From Allobosea sp. CRIB-10 (GTDB lineage: Bacteria > Pseudomonadota > Alphaproteobacteria > Rhizobiales > Beijerinckiaceae): a DNA stretch of 64,000 nt. Location: assembly GCF_900112185.1 (NCBI RefSeq), contig NZ_FOKP01000009.1, positions 124,001 to 188,000 of the forward strand, written 5' to 3'. Below the pieces are notes generated by a model. The model was not told the DNA's origin, did no database searches, and was given only the letters and a program-made list of their open reading frames with translations. Below, piece after piece: positions 9,787 to 18,207 of this stretch (position 1 is the first letter of the stretch; each line of letters opens with the position of its first letter). The position numbers and the translations under genes were made by a program.

Positions 9787-11247
9787 TCACATGCGGTGGG
9801 GAATGCCGTTGCGGTCGAGGAAGCCGCGCATCCGGTCGTAGGAAGCGGCATAGCTCTTCGCGAGATTGTTGAGCGCCGCCTCCTGGTAGACGGCGCGCCA
9901 GCCGCCTTCGGCCAGGGCCGCTTCCGGCACGACCGGGATCTTCAGCGTCTCGGCCAGTTCCTGGCTGCGCGTGTCATAGGCGACGAGCACGCCGGGCACG
10001 CCATGCGCGACGGCCGGCAGCACGCCATGGACGCGGTAGCCGACGGCGAGGTCGATCGAGCGCGCGAATTCATCGTAGCGCTCGACGTCGAAGAAAGAGA
10101 ACAGCTGCTTCTCGTAGATGCGCCGCATCGGCGCATCGTCCGGGCCGTCCCACCATTTGGTTTTCACGAACTCGGCGACGGCCTTCTCCTTCGCGGCGCC
10201 GTCGCGCAGGAAGAAGGCCTTCTCCTCCTGCTCGCCATGCGAGGACATCACCATCTCGCTTTGGCTATCGACCTTGAGCAGCGCGGCCTTCTGATTGCGC
10301 AGATAGGCTTCCGGATCGGCAGTGTAGCTCTTGTCGGCCTCGCGGCGCAGGCTGAAGGCGACCTTGCGGATCTCGCGCTGGTCGGGAATGCGAATCTTCA
10401 GGTCGCGATTGCGGGTCCGGAAGATCGAGGGGCAGCCGACGACCTCGACATTGCGGATGCCGTTCTGGCGCAGCGTCTCGGCGCTGAAGGCGCCGCGCAC
10501 GCCGATCGAGGCGCAGCGCTCGGCGACGATCGACCAGAAGCGCCTGGAGGGCTCGGGCAGCTCGATCTTGCGGTTCTGGCTCGCCTGGGCGCCGACGCCG
10601 ATGGCGTAGACCGGCAGCTTGACCCGCTCCAGCACCTCGACGGCGCGGAACCAATCCATGTTCTCGTGGATGAAGTTCGAGCCGCGCACGAAGACGTAAT
10701 CGAATTCGCTGGCATAGCGCTCGATGTCGGCCTCGGTCGGCGACATGATCTTCATCGGCTCCAGATGCGCATAGCGCAGGAGCTTCAGCGTCGAATCGTA
10801 GACGATCATGTCGCCGATGTTGAAATAGTCGCTGAGCAACTTTTCCATCGGCGCCCGGTACCAGCGCACCTTGTCGTGCTCATGGACCTCGCCGGCCGGA
10901 TAGATTACCAGCGCGCGCAGTTTGGTCTCGGTCGCGATAGGGCGCAGGTTCGAGCCCGGGGCGAGCGTGCCTTTGCATGCATCGGCGATCGCGACCGAGT
11001 GGGGGCGCCCATTGGGCATGGCTGGCAGCGGGATCGTCAGCTCGGCGACATCGGCCTCAGCCGTAACGATCGCGCCGGGATGGATGGTGGCGTAGTCCTG
11101 CCCGTCGAGGATCAGCTTGAGCGCCGGCCAGCTCCGGTCGGGCCGGCGCCCGATGGCGACGACGACCTCGCCGGTGGTGGCGCGCAGGATCTTGATGGCG
11201 TTCTCCGCCGAGACCACCGAGCCGAGATTGAGCACGGGCGCGTTCAT
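9787..11247 (-). CDS. Polysaccharide pyruvyl transferase-family protein (copy A)
   Basis: 486 aa. The C-terminal 400 residues match the polysaccharide pyruvyl transferase (CsaB/WcaK-like) family: FNIGDMIVYDS near the start of the domain, FVRGSNF, GVGAQ, VGVRG-type IGVRGAFSAETL, and the GYRVHG motif with AVAHGVPGVLVAYDTRS. About 90 extra N-terminal residues precede the domain. Known members add ketal pyruvate to surface glycans using phosphoenolpyruvate. The start ATG has a TCAAGGAGGGGCC site and overlaps the upstream stop by ATGA. It is a paralogue of the gene at 12443-13651. Confidence 0.85.
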   Translation of the reverse strand: MNAPVLNLGSVVSAENAIKILRATTGEVVVAIGRRPDRSWPALKLILDGQDYATIHPGAIVTAEADVAELTIPLPAMPNGRPHSVAIADACKGTLAPGSNLRPIATETKLRALVIYPAGEVHEHDKVRWYRAPMEKLLSDYFNIGDMIVYDSTLKLLRYAHLEPMKIMSPTEADIERYASEFDYVFVRGSNFIHENMDWFRAVEVLERVKLPVYAIGVGAQASQNRKIELPEPSRRFWSIVAERCASIGVRGAFSAETLRQNGIRNVEVVGCPSIFRTRNRDLKIRIPDQREIRKVAFSLRREADKSYTADPEAYLRNQKAALLKVDSQSEMVMSSHGEQEEKAFFLRDGAAKEKAVAEFVKTKWWDGPDDAPMRRIYEKQLFSFFDVERYDEFARSIDLAVGYRVHGVLPAVAHGVPGVLVAYDTRSQELAETLKIPVVPEAALAEGGWRAVYQEAALNNLAKSYAASYDRMRGFLDRNGIPHRM

Positions 11248-12446
11248 GGCCCCTCCTTGACAAACTGAACCTTGAGGCGGACCAGATCGCGATCGGGTCC
11301 GAGCTTGCAGTCGGCGACCTTCATCCTGGTCATGAAGAGATAGGCCTCGTCGCCGGTGGTCTCGAAATTGCGCGAGCGCGAGGCGGGATCGGCGAGGGCG
11401 CCATAGCCGTAGCGCAGCCGGTCGCTGCAGTTTTTGCTCCACATCGTCGGCTGCACCATCAGCGTCTGCAGCGGCGACCAGCGGATGAAGTCGTCGGACC
11501 AGCTATAGGCGACGCGGCCCCCGGCGATGTTCTGGCTCGGATCGGGGCCGAGATGCAGAAGCGCGAGCCATTTCCCGCTCGCCTCGTGCCGGGTCAGCGA
11601 TCCCACATTGGTCGGCAGCGGCTTCAGCGTCTGGCAGGGCCGCGCCTCGCTGAGATCGTCGCGATAGGGATCGACGGCGCGGATGGTGAAGTCCTGCCCG
11701 TCATAGGCGCGCCAGGAGGTCGGGTCCTTGATGTCGGTCGAGCGGAACAGGCAGACGCCGTTCTTCTGGCCCTCGCCGCCGGTCGTCATGATCAGCGCGT
11801 ACCAGGCGCCGTCCTTCTGGACGATGTTGGAGGGGTTGAAAAAGCCGCGATGCCGGCCCTGGCCGACCTCCTGGGGAAAGCCTGGCGCCGCCACCAGCGG
11901 GCGCGGCTCGTCGGTCTTGAAGCTGAGGCCGCCATCGCTGGAATGGGCGGCGGTGACGACATTGTACCAGCAGCTCATCGCATCCTTGAAGCGACAGGCG
12001 CCGGGATGCTTGTCGGCATGGTATTCGGCGTGGACCAGCGCCTCGACATTGCGGCCATCGCCGGTCCAGGTCGCGGCGATCCAGCTCTTGTCGCTGAACT
12101 GGCTGGGGTCGGCGCTGCTCTTCGCCTCGAAGGAGACGGCGCAGCTCTTGCGGATCGCGCCGAGATTGCCGCCGATCAGCGGCCGGCTGCGGTAATGGCT
12201 GGCGAAGGCGACGACCTCGCCCTTGCTGTTGCGGAAGGCGCGCAAGGGCGCGTCCGGCAGGTCCCATTCCTCGCAGCGCTCGCGTGCCCAGGAGACGACC
12301 GTCTCCTCCTTCGCGTCGGGAGCGATCTCCAGCCGGTAGCCGGGCCCTTTTTGACCCGGCGCCTGCTGAGCCAGGCCGGCGACCGGAGCCGCGACTGCCA
12401 GCAATACCGCTGGCAGCCAGGCGAAGGCGCTGCGAAGGTTCCTCAT
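11244..12446 (-). CDS. Secreted beta-propeller-like protein with Asp-box motif
   Basis: 400 aa with a Sec signal peptide (MRNLRSAFAWLPAVLLAVAA, cleavage near AGLAQ). The mature part resembles five-bladed propeller glycoside-binding or hydrolase proteins: an Asp-box-like SSDGGLSF, later SDDFIRWSP, and FFNPSNIVQKDGAWYALIM typical of GH43/sialidase-like folds. Six or more cysteines suggest periplasmic disulfides. It overlaps both flanking pyruvyl transferase-family genes by 4 bp, so it is part of the same process, perhaps trimming or binding the glycan outside. The enzymatic activity is unknown. Confidence 0.65.
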   Translation of the reverse strand: MRNLRSAFAWLPAVLLAVAAPVAGLAQQAPGQKGPGYRLEIAPDAKEETVVSWARERCEEWDLPDAPLRAFRNSKGEVVAFASHYRSRPLIGGNLGAIRKSCAVSFEAKSSADPSQFSDKSWIAATWTGDGRNVEALVHAEYHADKHPGACRFKDAMSCWYNVVTAAHSSDGGLSFKTDEPRPLVAAPGFPQEVGQGRHRGFFNPSNIVQKDGAWYALIMTTGGEGQKNGVCLFRSTDIKDPTSWRAYDGQDFTIRAVDPYRDDLSEARPCQTLKPLPTNVGSLTRHEASGKWLALLHLGPDPSQNIAGGRVAYSWSDDFIRWSPLQTLMVQPTMWSKNCSDRLRYGYGALADPASRSRNFETTGDEAYLFMTRMKVADCKLGPDRDLVRLKVQFVKEGP

Positions 12447-13651
12447 GCCACCTTCCTTTCCGGCTCGGGAGCCGGCGGCGCGGACGGAGCGGTGGCCGCA
12501 GCGGGCCTGACCATCTTGTGGTCGACCTTGTTCTCGCTGAGGAAGGCGCTCATCGCGCCATAGGTCCGGGCATAGGCCGCGTTGAAGCGGTCGAAGAGCG
12601 CCTGGTTCCAGTACTCTTCCAGCCTGAACGGCTTGTCGCCGAAGACATCGACGCTCGGGATCTGGAAGGTCTCGGCGAACTCGACGGTTCGGCTGTCATA
12701 GGTGAAGTAGATCGAGGGCGTGCCGTTGGCGAGCGCCATCAGATTGCCGTGCAGCCGGTATCCGAGCACGAGATCGAGCTTGCGGACGAGCTGCTCGTAG
12801 CCGGCGACGACGTCCGAATAGAACATCCGGTCGTGGTAGAGCGCTTCCATCTGCTCATCGAGATACCAGGCCATCGCCCAGCCATTCTCGCGCAGCGCGG
12901 CGATGCCCTCCTGCTTCTGCTCTGGCGTGCCCAAAGCGAGCTTCTTCTCCTCGACCTCGCCCTGGGACATCAGCGTGACCTCGAAGCGATCCGCCATCGC
13001 CTTCACCAGGTCGCGGTGGAAGGTCAGGTAGCGCTTGATGTCCTTGGCGTAGTGCTTGGAGACCTCGCGGCGCAGGGTGACGCCCACCTGCTTCACGCTG
13101 TCGAGCGCCGGCAGGCGGATGGCGAGGTCGGGCCGGTTGTTGCGGAAGGCGGTCGGGCAGCCGATGATCCGGGCATTCTTGATGCCGAGCTCGTTCATCA
13201 CCTCGGCCGAATAGGTGCCGCGCACGCCGACAGAGGCGGTCGAATCCGAAATCAGCTTGAGGACGGTCTTGCTGTCCTCGCTGAGTTCGAGCTTGCCGCT
13301 GACCGGGGCCTGCGCGCCGATGCCGAAGGCGAGCACCGGCAGCTTCAGCCGGCGCAGCACCTCGGCGGTGCGGCTCCAGTTCATCCCGGCGTGGACATAG
13401 TTCGAGCCGCGCAGGAAGACATAATCGAACTCGGCGTTGAACCGATCGATCTGGGCGGGATCGACGCTGGTGATCGGCAGTTCCTCGAGCGTCTCGAAGT
13501 TGAGCAGCTTCAGCGAGGAATCGAAGACGAAGGCGTCGCCGATATTGTGGTAGTGGTTGATGTGGCTCTGCAGGTCGGCGTGGCGGTACCAGCGGACATT
13601 GTCGTGGTCGTAGACCTCGCCCGACGGGCTGATCACGAGGATGCGGGCCAT
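12443..13651 (-). CDS. Polysaccharide pyruvyl transferase-family protein (copy B)
   Basis: 402 aa, the family domain alone plus a proline-rich tail (APSAPPAPEPE). Key blocks: NIGDAFVFDSS, FLRGSNYVH, AFGIGAQAP, VGVRGTYSAEVM and GYRLHGNLMALANGTPS. It aligns along its whole length with copy A but lacks the N-terminal extension. Expected role is adding pyruvate ketals, or a related glycan modification, in the cytoplasm before export. The ATG follows AGAAGGGAGAACGCAACC. It is separated from the upstream glycosyltransferase gene by a 265-bp repeat element. Confidence 0.85.
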   Translation of the reverse strand: MARILVISPSGEVYDHDNVRWYRHADLQSHINHYHNIGDAFVFDSSLKLLNFETLEELPITSVDPAQIDRFNAEFDYVFLRGSNYVHAGMNWSRTAEVLRRLKLPVLAFGIGAQAPVSGKLELSEDSKTVLKLISDSTASVGVRGTYSAEVMNELGIKNARIIGCPTAFRNNRPDLAIRLPALDSVKQVGVTLRREVSKHYAKDIKRYLTFHRDLVKAMADRFEVTLMSQGEVEEKKLALGTPEQKQEGIAALRENGWAMAWYLDEQMEALYHDRMFYSDVVAGYEQLVRKLDLVLGYRLHGNLMALANGTPSIYFTYDSRTVEFAETFQIPSVDVFGDKPFRLEEYWNQALFDRFNAAYARTYGAMSAFLSENKVDHKMVRPAAATAPSAPPAPEPERKVA

Positions 13652-13671
13652 GGTTGCGTTCTCCCTTCTTA

Positions 13672-13936
13672 AGAGCCTCTACCAAGACCTGAGGGGGTCT
13701 CGACGCCGGCAATTCGTCTGCTCCGCCAGGAGCGGCGTGAAGCCGATACCGTTGGTATCGGCAAGCGGCGAGACGCCGCGGGCGGGCGAATTCCCGGTGC
13801 CGAAGGTGAGCTTTGGAGGGCCGCCTGCGGCGTCGAAACGACTTGCCGATACCGAGGGGTATCGGCTGCGCGCTTCTCCTGGCATTCGTCTCCTCCAAAG
13901 CTCATCGAGATCCCCTCAGGTCTTGGTAGAGGCTCT
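13672..13936. repeat. MITE-like element with 30-bp terminal inverted repeats
   Basis: Ends 13672-13701 and 13907-13936 are reverse complements at 29 of 30 positions. Inside are two hairpins sharing the same GCCGATACC/GGTATCGGC stem (13742-13762 and 13845-13866) and a 12-bp inverted pair GAGCTTTGGAGG/CCTCCAAAGCTC (13808-13819, 13892-13903). No convincing gene is inside. It occupies almost the whole 298-bp gap between two same-strand glycan genes. Size and ends fit a non-autonomous miniature element; I see no clear target-site duplication. Confidence 0.7.
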
Positions 13937-13949
13937 AAGTCCGCGCGGC

Positions 13950-15254
13950 TCACGCGATCATCGGCGCGGCGGCGCGATTGGCCGGAGCCGGCATGCCCCG
14001 CTCGGCGATCAGGCGCTGGTAGAGGGCCAGATGCTGCTCGGCGCAGTCGACATGGCTGAGCGGCTTCTTGATGCCTGCGCGCAGGCGCTCCCATAGCCCG
14101 GGCTCGCTCAGCGCCCGGGTCATGCAGTCGACGAGGTCCTCCGGGCTGCCGGAGCGGAAATGCAAACCGTCGACCTCGTCGGTGATCTTCTCGGCCATGC
14201 CGCCGAGATTGCTGGAAAGGATCGGGCGGCCGTGGAAGAAGGCCTCCTGGATCACGATCGGCGAGTTCTCCCACCAGACCGAGGGCATCACCACCCAGTC
14301 GACCGAACGCATCAGGTTCGGCATCTCGTGGTTCTGGAACGGGCCGCAGAAGCGCACGCGCCGCCCGGCCGCCTCGACCAGATCGGTGAACTTCTTCTTG
14401 TAGGCCTCGGGTTGGCGGTCGAGATTGCCGCCATAAACGAGAAGCACGCTGTCCTCGCCCCAGACGGAGTCCGGTATGCGGGTGACGGCGTCGATCAGCA
14501 CGTCGGCGCCCTTATAGGGTGTGAGCTGGCCGAAATAGGCGAAGCGCGAGCGCCGCCCATTCGCCTCGGGGCCCGGCCGCGGCGGCGCGACCTCGGCGAC
14601 GTCGATGCCGTTCTCTATCACCGAGAAGCGCTCGGCCGACAGGCCCCATTGCTGGTATCGCTCGGCCAGGAAGCGGCTCGGCGAGATGAAATGGTCGGCG
14701 AGGTTGAGGATGCCCTTGATGAAGGTCTCGCGTGCCAGGAAGCGCGACGGCGAGATGTCCGGGAAGCAGGCATTGCAGTCGCTCGGCGAGGCCCGGTAGC
14801 AGAGCTTGAAGGCGCCGGTCTTCACCATCTGGCCGTGGTGGTGGCAGATCGAGAGGTATTCGTGGAAGGTCACCACGATCAGTGCATCCGGCAGCGTGTC
14901 GCGCACCGCGAAGATGCATTCGAGGCCGAGCCCGATGAAATGGTGGAAATGCACCACATCCGGCTTGAGGTCGCGCAGCACGCGGACGAAATCGCGCTCG
15001 ATCTCGTCGGTGGCGCGGTTCGAGAGCAGGAAGTGGTCGTACTCCTCGGCGTAATAGAGCAATTCGCCGCCGCGCTGGCGCAGGCTCATCAGCGCCGTGC
15101 CGGCATGGCGCGGCGTCGGCGCGCCGACCCGGGCGAGGTAGTGTGTGTCCACCTCGCTATTGGCCTGGAAGCCCTTGTGCAGGTTGTAGGAGGCGACTTC
15201 GGCGCCGCCGAGCGAAAACGAAGGGTGGCCGTGCGAGACGACGAGGATACGCAT
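13950..15254 (-). CDS. Glycosyltransferase family 4 protein (GT-B), copy 1
   Basis: 434 aa beginning MRILVVSHGHPSFSLGGAE, the normal GT4 opening. I prefer this ATG (GAGAGG six bases upstream) over the one two codons earlier that overlaps the upstream stop. The GT-B C-terminal half has RFAYFGQLTPYKGADVL and the donor-binding WWENSPIVIQEAFFHGRPILSSNLGGMAE. A cysteine-rich insert (CHHHG...C...CNACFP) is shared with the GT4 gene at 18204-19457. It transfers a sugar from a nucleotide donor to a growing glycan; specificity is unknown. Confidence 0.88.
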   Translation of the reverse strand: MRILVVSHGHPSFSLGGAEVASYNLHKGFQANSEVDTHYLARVGAPTPRHAGTALMSLRQRGGELLYYAEEYDHFLLSNRATDEIERDFVRVLRDLKPDVVHFHHFIGLGLECIFAVRDTLPDALIVVTFHEYLSICHHHGQMVKTGAFKLCYRASPSDCNACFPDISPSRFLARETFIKGILNLADHFISPSRFLAERYQQWGLSAERFSVIENGIDVAEVAPPRPGPEANGRRSRFAYFGQLTPYKGADVLIDAVTRIPDSVWGEDSVLLVYGGNLDRQPEAYKKKFTDLVEAAGRRVRFCGPFQNHEMPNLMRSVDWVVMPSVWWENSPIVIQEAFFHGRPILSSNLGGMAEKITDEVDGLHFRSGSPEDLVDCMTRALSEPGLWERLRAGIKKPLSHVDCAEQHLALYQRLIAERGMPAPANRAAAPMIA

Positions 15255-15256
15255 GC

Positions 15257-17437
15257 TCATCCTCTCATGTTGGAAATGGCCAGCGCCCAGCGCCGGTCGA
15301 AACTGGTGCGGTCAGCGAGGTTGATCAGCGCGCCGACATGCGGGCGGGTCTCGCCATCCTCGACGACATAGACCTCGACCTCCGGCACCCAGAGCGACGG
15401 CACGCCGTTCATCCTGAGCTTCAGGCAGAGATCGAGGCCCTTCTCGCTGGACGTGAAATAGCTGCGCGAGAAGCCATCGGCCTCGAGGAAGGCGTTGCGC
15501 GACATCACGCAGCATTCGGTCGCGCCGGCCGCGACTTCCATCGGCCCGAGGCTGCCGATCGCATCCAGGGGATAGCCGACGAAGCGGTTGTAGACGCGAC
15601 GATTCGCGCCCTCGCCTTCGAGCCACGCTCCGGCCCAGCGGATCGAATTGTCCTCGAACAGCAGGGTCGGGCTCGCCACGCACTGGCCGCCGCGGCCGCG
15701 ATAGGCGCGCTCCAGGCGTCCGAGCCAGCCCGGCATCCGGATCTGGGCGGCGCCGGACAGCAGCGCCACCGTCTGGAAGCGGCTGGCGCGCACGCCCGCT
15801 TCCAACGCATCGCAGCTGTCCTCGACGCCCTCGACCAGGACGAGCCGGACCTGCAGGCCGTAGAACTTCGCCAGCCGGCGCGCCTCCGCACCGAGCCGGT
15901 CGAAGCTCTCGCCGGGCGCTGCGACGACGATCGGCAGCGGCCTGATCTCCGGATCGATCGCCAGCAAAGCGAATAGGCTGGAGAGCTCGCGCTGGCGCTG
16001 GTCGAGGCCGATCACCAGGCCGAGGGCCGCATCGGCATTGAAGCGGCCGATGTCGTGCGTCTCGATCGCCTTGGGCGGCGCGATCTCGGCGGCCTGCAGG
16101 GCTGGCGCGATCTGTTTCTCGACCACGGCGGTCGCGGTCGAGGAGCGCGGATCGAGCAGGCCGAAGACCCGCTCCAGCGCGCGCCGGGCCGGGTTGCGCG
16201 CGGGTGCAAGGGGCAGGAAGGCCGGCCCGTGACCTTCGACCTCGAATTCGAGATAGAGCGGCTGGCCGGGCTCCGGCAGCAGCTTGGGCGCGAAGACGAT
16301 GAAGCCGTGGCTGTTGCGCCGGCTCGCCATGGCCGGGCCGAAGCGCGGGTCCTCGGCGAAGGCGGCGGTGACGTCCGGTCGGATGGCGCGCGTCCAGATC
16401 GTGTCGATGGCGCAGGACTGCGTGCCGCTGCGCAGCATGACGTTGCCGACCTGCCGTTCCGGATCGAACAGCCAGCCGATGATCAGGACGCCGCTGCCCT
16501 CGACAATGGTGGCGTCGTCAATGCCGGCGCGGACCGGCTGATCCAGGAAGGAGATGGTGTCGCGCCCATCGAAGCGCTGCGAGGCCTGCTTCAGCTTCTC
16601 GGCGGTCGCCGGGGGGGCGCTGCCGCGCTGCAGCCCGTCGCGCAGATGGCCGGGCACGGTGATCTGCTCGAGCAGGACGTGGCGATCATAGACCTCGAGC
16701 GCCCGCCAGCCGTCATTGGCGCGGAAGAACAGTCGCTCGATCTCGCTGGGATGGCGGATGACGCACTCTTCGAGCAGACCGAAGAAGCCGCAGGCGCCTT
16801 CGCCGAGATCGTCGCGCTGGAAGGTGCCGGCCTCCAGCACGGCCGGCGACAGCCCGCCATGGGCGATCAGCAGCTTCGTCCGCCCTGCCGTGAAGTTCGA
16901 GGTCCAGCCTTGCAGGAAGATGCCGTCGTCGAGCGGGCCCATCACCTCGACGAAACCGCCGGGCTTGGCGACCGACTGCAGCAGCATGCCGACGGCGCGC
17001 AGGCGGCGCGGGTTCGACTTGCCGGCAAGCAGGACTTCCAGCAGCCCGTCGACGACGGTCGGGAAGGCTTGGCCGGCTTCCTCCGCGAGCGCTGCGAGGA
17101 AGGCCTGCAACGGCATGGGCTTTGGCGCCAGGATCAACCGCAAGGGGCGGCCGGGCCGGCCGAGCAGGATCGCGCCCGAGCCGGCACGATCCGGCGAGGG
17201 GGCGGGTGCCAGACAGAGGAAGCCGGTGGCGTGCGCCGCGTCGGCCTGCGGCCGGCGCCAGGTCAGCGCCATGGTCTCGACCCGGTTGCGCGGATTGCCG
17301 TCGACCGCGACCGGCACCTTGCCGGGCAGCGCATCGCAGGCGCTCATGACCAGGATCGCGTTCTCGCCGAGCGGCGTCCAGGCGACGGTCGGCGCCGGGC
17401 TGATCATGGTCCGTTCGGGGATGATGACCTCGTTCAT
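15257..17437 (-). CDS. Glycosyltransferase family 2-like protein with N-terminal accessory domains
   Basis: 726 aa from the ATG at 17437 (GGGCAGG upstream; a GTG two codons earlier overlaps the previous stop). The C-terminal 230 residues (about 495-725) look like a GT-A/GT2 domain: LPIVVAAPGESFDRL, VALLSGAAQIRMPGWLGRLE, then ATECCVMSRNAFLEADGFSRSYF and LDLCLKLRMNGVPSLWVPEVEVY. The usual DXD carboxylates are not evident, so activity may be lost or altered. Near residue 321 is a GWLFDPE motif of the accessory domain found in two neighbours. Confidence 0.75.
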   Translation of the reverse strand: MNEVIIPERTMISPAPTVAWTPLGENAILVMSACDALPGKVPVAVDGNPRNRVETMALTWRRPQADAAHATGFLCLAPAPSPDRAGSGAILLGRPGRPLRLILAPKPMPLQAFLAALAEEAGQAFPTVVDGLLEVLLAGKSNPRRLRAVGMLLQSVAKPGGFVEVMGPLDDGIFLQGWTSNFTAGRTKLLIAHGGLSPAVLEAGTFQRDDLGEGACGFFGLLEECVIRHPSEIERLFFRANDGWRALEVYDRHVLLEQITVPGHLRDGLQRGSAPPATAEKLKQASQRFDGRDTISFLDQPVRAGIDDATIVEGSGVLIIGWLFDPERQVGNVMLRSGTQSCAIDTIWTRAIRPDVTAAFAEDPRFGPAMASRRNSHGFIVFAPKLLPEPGQPLYLEFEVEGHGPAFLPLAPARNPARRALERVFGLLDPRSSTATAVVEKQIAPALQAAEIAPPKAIETHDIGRFNADAALGLVIGLDQRQRELSSLFALLAIDPEIRPLPIVVAAPGESFDRLGAEARRLAKFYGLQVRLVLVEGVEDSCDALEAGVRASRFQTVALLSGAAQIRMPGWLGRLERAYRGRGGQCVASPTLLFEDNSIRWAGAWLEGEGANRRVYNRFVGYPLDAIGSLGPMEVAAGATECCVMSRNAFLEADGFSRSYFTSSEKGLDLCLKLRMNGVPSLWVPEVEVYVVEDGETRPHVGALINLADRTSFDRRWALAISNMRG

Positions 17438-17439
17438 GC

Positions 17440-18207
17440 TCACCTGCCCATCAGCATGACGGTGAGCGTGACGAATGAGAGCAGCGCCGACAGGCCCGAA
17501 AGGAAGCCGAGCACGACGGTGACCTGACGGAGCGGGGCCTTCGCCTCCTTGCGGATCGCGACCAACCGGTCATCGAAGGCGCGCAACGTCTGGTCGAAGC
17601 GCATCTGGAAGACGTCGATCTCGGCGAGGCGCGAGGCGATCGCACCATTGCCCTCGGTCTCTTCCGACTGCTTCGTCTCGGCCTCGCGCTGGCGATGCTG
17701 CGCCAGCTGCACGCCGAGCTCGCCGACCTTGTCGAGCAATTCCTTCTGGGTCAGCTGCGAGCGCCGCTGCAGTGCGATCAGCGCCTCGACCCGGTCGAAG
17801 AAGCGGGCAAGCGGCACGGCGATCGCCGCCTCCGCCGCGAGCTCCGCCGCCGGCGGCAGGCGCAGTTCGAGTTCGGCGCCGGTGCTCGGCGAGATGCCGA
17901 CGATGGTCAGCGCCTCGCGTGCCGCCGCGGTCCTGTCGTCGAGCTCCATGGCGAAGGCGTGCCGGCCGTCGCCGATGCCGTTCCGGCGCAGGTCGATACG
18001 GCCCTGGTCTGCGACGACTTCCTGCACCTTGAGCCCGTTGCGCATCAGGCGCACGGTCAGCCGCTCCTCGGGGCGGGCCTCGTCCCAGATCCAGCCATGC
18101 AGCCGGTTGCCGTCGAGCGCATCGACCCGCCCGTTGAGCTTTGCCGGGGTCTCGCTCGCTTCGCTCACGGTACCGTCCGGACTGTGCATCGTCGTCATGC
18201 TGGTCAT
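17440..18207 (-). CDS. Membrane-anchored accessory protein of the glycan cluster
   Basis: 255 aa. I take the ATG with GGAGGCGGC upstream, which overlaps the previous stop by ATGA; the longer open frame is arginine-rich non-coding. Residues about 22-115 form a domain with GWIWDEARPEERL, NG, and GIGDGRHAF motifs that occurs on alphaproteobacterial glycosyltransferases. Residues about 140-225 are polar and probably coiled-coil, and one transmembrane helix (VVLGFLSGLSALLSFVTLTVMLMG) ends the protein. It may tether or scaffold glycosyltransferases at the membrane; this is inference. Confidence 0.7.
   Translation of the reverse strand: MTSMTTMHSPDGTVSEASETPAKLNGRVDALDGNRLHGWIWDEARPEERLTVRLMRNGLKVQEVVADQGRIDLRRNGIGDGRHAFAMELDDRTAAAREALTIVGISPSTGAELELRLPPAAELAAEAAIAVPLARFFDRVEALIALQRRSQLTQKELLDKVGELGVQLAQHRQREAETKQSEETEGNGAIASRLAEIDVFQMRFDQTLRAFDDRLVAIRKEAKAPLRQVTVVLGFLSGLSALLSFVTLTVMLMGR

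Noticed and set aside
8599..11268. An 889-codon plus-strand open frame
   Set aside because: Antisense shadow of the GSCFA and pyruvyl transferase-family genes, both with convincing motifs and ribosome binding sites on the minus strand.
13679..13885. A 68-codon open frame inside the MITE-like repeat
   Set aside because: It follows the inverted-repeat sequence, has no ribosome binding site of note and resembles no family; it is better explained by the repeat.
16055..17527. 490-codon open frame on the plus strand
   Set aside because: Antisense to the GT2-like protein; composition is arginine/glycine-rich without any domain.
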